NCBI GenBank assembly: GCA_015523055.1
Contig: WALD01000094.1
Coordinates: 1 to 8,957 of the forward strand
Direction of reading: 5' to 3'
From: Candidatus Altarchaeota archaeon
Lineage (GTDB): Archaea; Altiarchaeota; Altiarchaeia; IMC4; QMZM01
Length of the DNA stretch: 8,957 nt
Shown here piece by piece: positions 1 to 5,115 of this stretch. The notes beneath the pieces were generated by a model that saw nothing but the letters and a program-made list of their open reading frames with translations, did no database searches and had not been told where the DNA came from. The position numbers and the translations under genes were made by a program. Numbering within the stretch: the first letter of the stretch is position 1; every line of letters begins with the position of its first letter.

Positions 1-2
1 GT

Positions 3-542
3 TTATTGTCTTCTTTCAAGAGCCTCAATAATATTCACAGCAAGATTCTCTACCGTCTTAATCCCGATATCATCTTTCAAAACATCCCCGGGATTCTTTC
101 CTACTGCGATTCCGCCAAAGTGGGCGGTATTCTTATCGGAAACCACAATCATCTCGTGCAGAAGCATCCAGTTATGTATCTGCATTGTGACGAATTCCTG
201 CCCACCGTTTCTGCTTCCGCCAACTGCTATTGCCCCCCCTAATTTTCCGGAGAGTTTATAGCCCTTCCTTAATAAAAGGCTCCAATCAAACAAAGACTTT
301 AGTTTTCCGGAAACCGAGGCAAAGTATGTTGGAGAACCAATAATTATTGCCTCTGCCCGAACCATAGCATCTAATATACTTTCTATGTCGTTTTTTTCGC
401 TGCCATAATACCCAATATCAAGCCCGGCCAGGGAGATAAATTCAGATTTATAACCCTTTTCCCTGCATACCTCCAATGCCTTTTTAACAAGAATTTCACT
501 ATTTCCCTTCCTATGGGAGCCGGATATGCCGAGAATTTCCAT
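3..542 (-). CDS. NADPH-dependent FMN reductase-like flavoprotein (ISF-related, no Fe-S cysteine motif)
   Basis: A 179-residue flavodoxin-fold protein of the NADPH-dependent FMN reductase family, predicted to be cytoplasmic and to bind FMN for electron transfer. The FMN phosphate loop is GSHRKGNS (residues 8-15); the second flavin-contacting loop, GSPTYFASVSGKLKSLFDW, spans 69-87; a glycine-rich loop GGSRNGGQE lies at 108-116. Sequence and length resemble archaeal iron-sulfur flavoproteins, but the segment that normally carries their compact 4Fe-4S cysteine cluster (about residues 40-55, DIGYYGSEKND) is shortened and has no cysteine. The only cysteine is C26, so a flavin-only protein is expected. 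The ATG start puts the beta strand MEILGISGS at the N-terminus, as usual in the family. It is divergent from the Rad50-like gene with 29 bases between them. The physiological partner is unknown. A run of seven C (233-239) lies inside the gene at two glycine codons. Confidence 0.88.
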   Translation of the reverse strand: MEILGISGSHRKGNSEILVKKALEVCREKGYKSEFISLAGLDIGYYGSEKNDIESILDAMVRAEAIIIGSPTYFASVSGKLKSLFDWSLLLRKGYKLSGKLGGAIAVGGSRNGGQEFVTMQIHNWMLLHEMIVVSDKNTAHFGGIAVGKNPGDVLKDDIGIKTVENLAVNIIEALERRQ

Positions 543-571
543 ATTAGAGAATTGGATTTTATAGATATATC
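543..571. promoter_or_regulatory. Short divergent promoter region between flavoprotein and rad50-like genes
   Basis: Only 29 bases separate the two divergent starts. The stretch is AT-rich and contains a TATA-like box, TATAAAAT, read on the minus strand at 563 to 556, about 21 bases before the flavoprotein ATG. That spacing is slightly short for a leaderless archaeal transcript. For the rad50-like gene the box at 557-568 is too close to its ATG, so its promoter would have to overlap the flavoprotein start (a weak CATATTA at 540-546). No Shine-Dalgarno sequence is visible for either gene. The calls rest on composition and spacing only. Confidence 0.35.
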
Positions 572-2827
572 ATGAAACTCCTCAACCTTGAACTGGAGAA
601 CTGGACGTGCCACGAAAGGCTTGATGTCAATCTATCGGAAGGGTTGCAGATAGAGGGCAGAAACGGTGTTGGAAAAAGCAGCATCCTTGAAGCCATCAGG
701 TTCATATTCGCAAAGGATGCAAGGAGATATAACGGAAAGATCAGGAACGGGAAGAAGACCGCTACTGTAAGATTGAAATTCAGCAGAGACGGGAATCTCT
801 ATCTGATTGAAAAGAATCTCCATCTCAATAAGAGCTCCACTGCCTCTCTTGCCATAAACGGAAACCTCGCTGCTGACAACCCGACCTCCGTCTATAACTC
901 GTTGCAGGACTGCCTGAACGAGAGAATTCTTGACAGACTGCTGTATGTCCCGCAGGGGGGGCTGACAGAGTTTATAGACCGATTAAACCTGAAGGGAGGC
1001 AGACAGGAGCTTGATTCCCTGATTGGGCTGGACAGATTTGACCTTGTTTATGATGGAGCCGGAAAGGAATTTTTGGTCAAGAAAACAAGATACGAAAACT
1101 ATCGTGATGAATTCAGGAGGTACCCGGAGGGGTTGGAAGAAAATTCCGGGAGGAAGGTCAAAGAGCTGAATTCTGAGATGGGTGAGCTGAAAGAGAGGGT
1201 AAGGATTAAGGAGAGGGTGTTAAAGGGAATGTTGGAGAGAATTCAATATCTTGATGGTGAGATCGGAAGGATACAGAGACAGGGGAGAAGAAGGGAGGAG
1301 CTGAACAGAAGGATAAACGAGCTGAGGGTTGAAATAACAAGGCGGGAGGGTGAGGTTTCCGCCCTAAGAAAAGAGCTTGAGCAGATCAGGGAGAAGAAGA
1401 TGAGGAAGGATGTCCTTCTTGATAAGGAGAAGAATGGAGAGAGATATGAAACAATAAGGAAGACTCTCCTTGAATTGAAAGGTAATGAGGGCAGGTTGGT
1501 GGATAAGGGAGAAATAGAGAGGGATAGAAAGATGCTTGAGAATCTGAAGGAAACCCTGATGAAGAAGAATGAAACCGAAAGGAAGCTCAGGGATTCAGGG
1601 GATCGGATAATGGAGCTGGAGAGATCCCTTGCGGCATACAGGCAGAAGAGAAGGGAGAGTGTAGAATATCTCAGAGGGCTGGAGGAACTGAACGAGGGTG
1701 TAAAATGCCCCAGATGCGGCCGCCCCCTGACAGAGAAGCACCTTACAATAGAAAAGAAGGTTACCCGGGACGAGATTGCAGCGACAGATATTGAGATCAC
1801 TTCCGTTGAAAAGGAGCTTGAGAAGCACCTCAGAGACAAAAAACTGCTGGAAAAAAACCTTGATATCATGAAGAAGAATGAGGCAGAGGCAGAATTCCTT
1901 GAAAAGGATATATCCTCCAGAGAGAAGGGGAATGAGAGAATTCTCGATAGAATTAACGAACTCAGGGATAAACTTCAGGGTTCCAGCTACTCTGGGGAGA
2001 GCATGGATGAGGTGGAATTGAGGATTGCGGAATTAAACAGCATCAGGGGTGAGCTCAGAATTCTGGAGAAGGAGATCAGCAGGGAGAAGGAATATGATAA
2101 TAGGCTGAGGAGCGATCATAAAGAAAATAATGAGCTTAAGGACGAGTTAAAGAGGGTGGAGGCTGAATTCACCGGCCTTGAATTCAACCCGGATGCGTCT
2201 AATTTGATGCAGGAGGAAAGGAATTCCCTGAATGATGCCAGACATAAGCTGGAGAGGGAGAGGGATAAATGGGAATTCAGGATTAAGGAGATAACAGGGG
2301 AACTTGATGAAATAAACAGGAAGATGATGGAATTCACCGGGCTGAAGGAGAGGCTGGAAAAGGCCAGGAGAGAGATGAGGCTTTTTAAGGAAGCAAGGGA
2401 TGAGGTCTTCCATCCGAACAGAGGAATAAGGAGGTACTACCGGGAGCTGTACATGAAACGACTGAGTACCCTCCTTACCTACTACTTCCGGCGGCTCAAT
2501 CAAAACCCGAGGTACCGGGATGTCAGATTTGACACGGACTACAGGATCCTGATAAGGAGCAATGAGGGAGAACTCAAGATAGAACAGCTCTCCGGTGGAG
2601 AAAGGGTTCAGCTTGCCCTTGCCCTGAGAATTTCATTAATAGAGTTGCTATCGCCAGTGAGGATGCTGATTCTGGACGAACCCTTCGGCAGTCTAGATAT
2701 AGAGCACAGGGAGATTCTTGGCGAAGCCCTGAATAGAATAGCGAGGGACGGCCAGTTGATTATTGTTACGCACATACACGTGGAATCTCTCAATCTTCCT
2801 GAGAGGCTGGAGCTGGGGGGGTATTGA
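572..2827 (+). CDS. rad50: Rad50-like SMC-family ATPase with zinc hook
   Basis: A 751-residue ABC-type ATPase of the Rad50/SMC family. Visible parts in order: N-terminal lobe with Walker A GRNGVGKS (29-36); Q-loop YVPQGG with Q128; a long charged coiled coil from about 165 to 378; zinc hook C379-P-R-C382 followed by GRPL; a returning coiled coil to about 600; C-terminal lobe with ABC signature LSGGE (673-677), Walker B MLILDEP (698-704), D-loop SLD (707-709) and switch histidine H734. All catalytic motifs are present, so it should be an active ATPase. Known Rad50 works with the Mre11 nuclease in double-strand-break processing. It is shorter than typical archaeal Rad50 (about 850-890 residues), and the two arms are shortened about equally. 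No mre11, herA or nurA gene lies in the window, unlike the usual archaeal cluster. The start gives the expected N-terminal strand MKLLNLELENW. It is convergent with trm5, 42 bases away, with no obvious terminator. Confidence 0.87.
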   Translation: MKLLNLELENWTCHERLDVNLSEGLQIEGRNGVGKSSILEAIRFIFAKDARRYNGKIRNGKKTATVRLKFSRDGNLYLIEKNLHLNKSSTASLAINGNLAADNPTSVYNSLQDCLNERILDRLLYVPQGGLTEFIDRLNLKGGRQELDSLIGLDRFDLVYDGAGKEFLVKKTRYENYRDEFRRYPEGLEENSGRKVKELNSEMGELKERVRIKERVLKGMLERIQYLDGEIGRIQRQGRRREELNRRINELRVEITRREGEVSALRKELEQIREKKMRKDVLLDKEKNGERYETIRKTLLELKGNEGRLVDKGEIERDRKMLENLKETLMKKNETERKLRDSGDRIMELERSLAAYRQKRRESVEYLRGLEELNEGVKCPRCGRPLTEKHLTIEKKVTRDEIAATDIEITSVEKELEKHLRDKKLLEKNLDIMKKNEAEAEFLEKDISSREKGNERILDRINELRDKLQGSSYSGESMDEVELRIAELNSIRGELRILEKEISREKEYDNRLRSDHKENNELKDELKRVEAEFTGLEFNPDASNLMQEERNSLNDARHKLERERDKWEFRIKEITGELDEINRKMMEFTGLKERLEKARREMRLFKEARDEVFHPNRGIRRYYRELYMKRLSTLLTYYFRRLNQNPRYRDVRFDTDYRILIRSNEGELKIEQLSGGERVQLALALRISLIELLSPVRMLILDEPFGSLDIEHREILGEALNRIARDGQLIIVTHIHVESLNLPERLELGGY

Positions 2828-2869
2828 GGGGAGGTGTTGATGCGGCAGGACAGCCCCCGGGGCATTTGT

Positions 2870-3871
2870 TCAGATGACCCTGAAATCAACGCATGTCCTG
2901 AATAAAGAGGGAGAATAGGACCCGCACTTCACAGCGTTTAGAGTTTCTATCCTGTATCCCAGATTGTTGCAGCTCCTCTTCACCTTTTTTATTGATTCCT
3001 CCTCATCGTGAGCAAAGTCATAGAGATGGATTACCCCGTTCTTTCTCAGGGATGGAAGAGCAACGTCCAGAAAATTCCCGGCGTCCTTGGGAAGCGGCAT
3101 GAGAATTCTATCAAATTTACCGAGTTTTGGTGTCTCTTGCCTCACATCCCCCCTGATCGGGGTTATATTGACCTTATTTATCCTTAAATTTTCCTCAAGA
3201 TATCTAAATGCCTCCGGGTTCAGCTCGATTGCGTAGATTTCTCCCGGTTTTGACCTCTTTGCTATCAGGACTGCATAGGGCCCGACACCTGCAAACATGA
3301 CAAGAATTCTCTCTCCATCCCTGCACTGCTCCGCTACCCTCAGCCTTTCAGAACCCAGCCTCGGCGAGAAGTAGCAGGTCTCAATGTTCAGTCTATAGAT
3401 GCAGTTATGCTCCCTGTGCTCTGTTTCTTTCCTCTGCTCTCCCGCCAGTATCCCCAGCTTCATTGTGCGGTATTTGGTCCTGACCCTAGTCTTCTTTTCT
3501 GCCACGACGTGTATGTTCTTAAAGGTCTTAAGCATTGCCTCGGCCATCGTCTTCTTTCTGTTCTCCAACCCACCGGGAATTTTCAGAATGGCTATATCCC
3601 CAACGATGTCAAATGATGCTGGGACAAGAGCAAGTTCCTCATCACTCAGGGTCCCTGCAAGGGCCTCTCTGAGGGAGGACAATCTGCCTTCTCTCTCTTC
3701 ACCGGGAATCTCAACCAACTCGGTACCTGGAATATCAATCTCTTTTGTAATTGGAATAAGAACCGAATCTCCATCAGACAGAATTTTTCTGGTAGAATCG
3801 AGAAGCTCCTTCCCTATCAGCTCCTGCCTTAATTCCTCGGCTCTCCCTCTTCTGACTCTAATGTGTATCAT
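2870..3871 (-). CDS. trm5: tRNA (guanine(37)-N1)-methyltransferase Trm5
   Basis: A 333-residue protein matching archaeal Trm5 (Met-10+ family), which methylates N1 of G37 in tRNAs using S-adenosylmethionine to prevent +1 frameshifting; the product is also a precursor of wyosine-type bases in archaea. Family marks: SFDIVGDIAILKIP at 86-99 in the N-terminal region; the conserved block YFSPRLGSERLRVAEQ (167-182); SAM motif I MFAGVGPYA (192-200); IELNPEA (215-221) and EENLRINKVN (226-235); GDVR (241-244); and MPLPKDA (258-264) in the active-site region. Motif I has V191 where an aspartate often precedes MFAGVGP. The length fits the family. The ATG lies inside the end of ribL, so the two overlap by 14 bases and are probably translationally coupled, sharing the ribL promoter. 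It could be a wyosine-branch Trm5 subtype; which one cannot be settled by eye. Confidence 0.92.
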   Translation of the reverse strand: MIHIRVRRGRAEELRQELIGKELLDSTRKILSDGDSVLIPITKEIDIPGTELVEIPGEEREGRLSSLREALAGTLSDEELALVPASFDIVGDIAILKIPGGLENRKKTMAEAMLKTFKNIHVVAEKKTRVRTKYRTMKLGILAGEQRKETEHREHNCIYRLNIETCYFSPRLGSERLRVAEQCRDGERILVMFAGVGPYAVLIAKRSKPGEIYAIELNPEAFRYLEENLRINKVNITPIRGDVRQETPKLGKFDRILMPLPKDAGNFLDVALPSLRKNGVIHLYDFAHDEEESIKKVKRSCNNLGYRIETLNAVKCGSYSPSLFRTCVDFRVI

Positions 3872-4280
3872 CCCTTAATCTTGCAATTATTTTCTTGCTG
3901 CTGTCCAGATCCGATTCCCAGTATCTATGCACTCTGACCACTCTTGCCTTCAGGTTTCTACGACTCAGCTCCTGTTTAAGCTCCTCCTCCCTGAACTCCT
4001 GATCCTCCCCGAGAGCGATTATATCGGGATTCAGTCCCTGTATCGGCCTGAATATGTCCTCCATGTCGCCGAGAATTGCCTCATCCACGGGCTTTAGAGC
4101 CCTGACCACAGCAAGTCTCTGCTGCTCTGGAATGGGGCAGGAATTCTTCCTCTTCTTGACAAATTCGTCCCTTGCAACTATAACTACAAGTTTGTCGCCG
4201 AGCTTTCTTGCTTGCTCCAGATAGACGATATGTCCGGGGTGCAGGATCGAGAAGGTTCCAGTTGCAACTACCAGAGTCAT
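3858..4280 (-). CDS. ribL: FAD synthetase RibL-type nucleotidyltransferase
   Basis: A 140-residue cytidylyltransferase-fold protein resembling archaeal RibL, which transfers AMP from ATP to FMN to make FAD. The nucleotide-binding motif is GTFSILHPGH (8-17) with H14 and H17 of the HxGH signature. Next come a conserved IVARDEFVKKRK segment (34-45), PEQQRLAVVRALKPVDEAILG (51-71), the LNPDIIALGEDQ block (83-94), and DSSKKIIARL (126-135) corresponding to the C-terminal STxKII-type motif. Length fits the family. The only cysteine is C48; the C-terminal cysteine pair that I recall as linked to air sensitivity in the Methanocaldococcus enzyme is absent. It is the first gene of a two-gene unit with trm5 (14-base overlap). 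No Shine-Dalgarno sequence precedes the ATG; AT-rich candidate boxes lie in the 59-base gap upstream. A related nucleotidyltransferase activity on another substrate is the main alternative. Confidence 0.85.
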   Translation of the reverse strand: MTLVVATGTFSILHPGHIVYLEQARKLGDKLVVIVARDEFVKKRKNSCPIPEQQRLAVVRALKPVDEAILGDMEDIFRPIQGLNPDIIALGEDQEFREEELKQELSRRNLKARVVRVHRYWESDLDSSKKIIARLRDDTH

Positions 4281-4288
4281 TTTCTCTG

Positions 4289-4296
4289 TTTAAATA
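4289..4296 (+). promoter_or_regulatory. TATA box (TTTAAATA) for the beta-helix stub
   Basis: TTTAAATA matches the archaeal TATA consensus TTTAWATA exactly. Initiation about 25 bases downstream would fall near 4315-4320, just before a purine-rich run and the TTG start at 4340. The same AT-rich stretch reads as a weak TATA on the minus strand but sits too close to the ribL start to serve it well; ribL more likely uses the AATATT-rich segment around 4304-4314. Confidence 0.5.
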
Positions 4297-4310
4297 TTGA
4301 ATCCAATATT
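4293..4310. repeat. Inverted repeat AATATTG-N4-CAATATT
   Basis: Two perfect 7-base arms (4293-4299 and 4304-4310) flank a 4-base spacer AATC. The dyad overlaps the TATA box at 4289-4296 and lies between the divergent ribL gene and the beta-helix stub. The placement would suit an operator for a dimeric regulator, but AT-rich dyads arise easily by chance, so the role is inference. Confidence 0.45.
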
Positions 4311-4323
4311 ATTAGCTGAGAAA

Positions 4324-4330
4324 GGGGGGT
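4324..4330 (+). promoter_or_regulatory. Purine-rich ribosome-binding-like run before the stub
   Basis: GGGGGGT ends 9 bases before the TTG at 4340 and can pair partly with the anti-Shine-Dalgarno end of 16S rRNA. It is the only clear purine-rich leader of this kind in the window and supports the TTG as the original start of the stub reading frame. Confidence 0.4.
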
Positions 4331-4339
4331 CCTAAAGAT

Positions 4340-4567
4340 TTGATTTACCTAGCTTTGATTGTTTTGTTGATATTCTTCTCCACTCCGGGTTCTGTGGCTG
4401 AATTGACCGTATGCCCCTCCGGCTGTGGTTACACGAAGATTCAGGATGCTATAGACTCATTTCATCCGCTAAACCTCACTAGCGATCTCCTTACTGATGA
4501 GAATCTCGGCAGTTCCTCTTGGAATCTCCACCACCTCTCCTCTCTTAAAGGGACCGTAGTGCTTTGA
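4340..4567 (+). pseudogene. 5' remnant of a beta-helix (NosD-like) surface protein gene
   Basis: The frame starts with TTG and encodes a hydrophobic signal peptide (LALIVLLIFF, likely cleaved near GSVA/ELT), then TVCPSGCGYTKIQDAIDS at residues 23-40. Those 18 residues are the same as in the beta-helix protein starting at 8516, and DNA similarity there is 51 of 53 bases (4406-4458). Homology then stops: the remaining frame to 4567 is unrelated and from 4469 runs antisense through the end of gins51. The expected continuation (APGDTVIVGDGTY...) is missing, so this is the front end of a surface protein gene cut off by deletion or partial duplication. Its TATA box, leader and signal peptide still look usable, so a 75-residue exported peptide could in principle be made. 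The divergent ribL gene lies 59 bases to the left. Confidence 0.75.
4406..4458 (+). repeat. Direct repeat copy 1 (beta-helix N-terminal motif)
   Basis: These 53 bases match 8606-8658 in the same orientation, differing only at 4426 (T against C) and 4450 (T against G). The copy lies in frame in the stub and encodes TVCPSGCGYTKIQDAID plus the start of the next codon pair. Similarity falls off sharply on both sides. Confidence 0.9.
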
Positions 4568-4999
4568 ATCCACTCCTATGATGGCGGGCAGGAAGTGGAT
4601 AATCCTGATTTTTATCTTTTCATCATCCTGTTTCCCGGCCTTTTCCCTTCCCTGCTTTATGGATTCTTCTTTATTCTGCTCAGCACCCCCCCCAACCAGA
4701 CCTAGCTCCATTTTATACTCTGCAAGAACCTTTACCATTCTTGAGAATAGTGCCACCTCCTCAGGGGTGGCGTTCAGCGGAGGGTTGTCAGATGTTCTCA
4801 TGGCCTGCATAAGGACCTTGTTCCTCCTCCGGGTTATAATCTCATCCACCAGCTCACCTATGTAGTCCCTATGCTCTTCCCCAAGATGCAAAAGAAATTC
4901 CCGCAGTTCCAGGTAGAAATTCTCATCAACATGCTGCAGGGCCGGAGTATTCTTTTCATTCCTATATATGCTCTGAACCTCATTGTAGTTAAGCGGCAT
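4469..4999 (-). CDS. gins51: Archaeal GINS complex subunit GINS51 (Sld5/Psf1-like)
   Basis: A 176-residue protein with the two-part architecture of archaeal GINS51. The helical A domain (about 5-100) includes LQHVDENFYLELREFL (21-36) and the EIITRRRNKVLMQAM segment (53-67). A charged linker (about 103-128) follows, then a small C-terminal B domain (130-174) with IRIIHFLPAIIGVDSKHYGPF (131-151) and RGEVVEIPRGTAEILI (153-168). A-then-B order identifies the Sld5/Psf1-type subunit rather than GINS23. The known role is in the replicative helicase assembly with MCM and GAN/RecJ-like protein. The C-terminus looks complete, so the beta-helix remnant that ends about 10 bases beyond the stop did not damage it. 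Eight consecutive C (4686-4693) encode glycines 103-105 at the start of the linker. It is divergent from pyrG across 116 bases. Confidence 0.85.
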   Translation of the reverse strand: MPLNYNEVQSIYRNEKNTPALQHVDENFYLELREFLLHLGEEHRDYIGELVDEIITRRRNKVLMQAMRTSDNPPLNATPEEVALFSRMVKVLAEYKMELGLVGGGAEQNKEESIKQGREKAGKQDDEKIKIRIIHFLPAIIGVDSKHYGPFKRGEVVEIPRGTAEILISKEIASEV

Positions 5000-5035
5000 T
5001 TTACAGGTTTTTCATTATATAGCTCTCAATTCCTA

Positions 5036-5047
5036 TTATTTTTATAG
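5036..5047 (-). promoter_or_regulatory. Candidate TATA box for gins51
   Basis: Read on the minus strand this is CTATAAAAATAA, centred about 43 bases before the gins51 ATG, which would give a leader of roughly 18 bases. A second box, TATATAAT (minus strand, 5021-5014), lies closer and would give an almost leaderless transcript. No Shine-Dalgarno sequence is visible before the ATG. Confidence 0.4.
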
Positions 5048-5061
5048 ATTATGACGCATCC

Positions 5062-5068
5062 TTTATAC
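5062..5068 (+). promoter_or_regulatory. Candidate TATA box for pyrG
   Basis: TTTATAC lies about 50 bases before the pyrG ATG, predicting initiation near 5090 and a leader of about 25 bases. An alternative AT-rich box, AAAAATATTA (5086-5095), would predict a nearly leaderless mRNA. The whole 5000-5115 gap holds only these boxes and those for gins51; I see no gene or obvious attenuator in it. Confidence 0.4.
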
Positions 5069-5115
5069 TCATTTCCTTTTCATACAAAAATATTACGATT
5101 TATTCAATACAGCAG

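Noticed and set aside
1243..1869. Long open frame on the minus strand inside the rad50-like gene
   Set aside because: It is a serine/phenylalanine-rich mirror of the coiled-coil coding strand, with no recognisable domain, and overlaps a clear gene.
2853..2863. GCCCC-C-GGGGC palindrome between the convergent rad50-like and trm5 genes
   Set aside because: A loop of one base cannot form a proper hairpin and no T-tract follows on either strand, so I do not call a terminator.
3399..3878. 159-codon open frame on the plus strand across trm5
   Set aside because: Antisense to a well-supported trm5; low-complexity serine-rich translation with no family resemblance.
4578..4865. 95-codon plus-strand frame with a hydrophobic start inside gins51
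   Set aside because: Antisense to GINS51; the signal-peptide look comes from the complement of lysine- and glutamate-rich codons.
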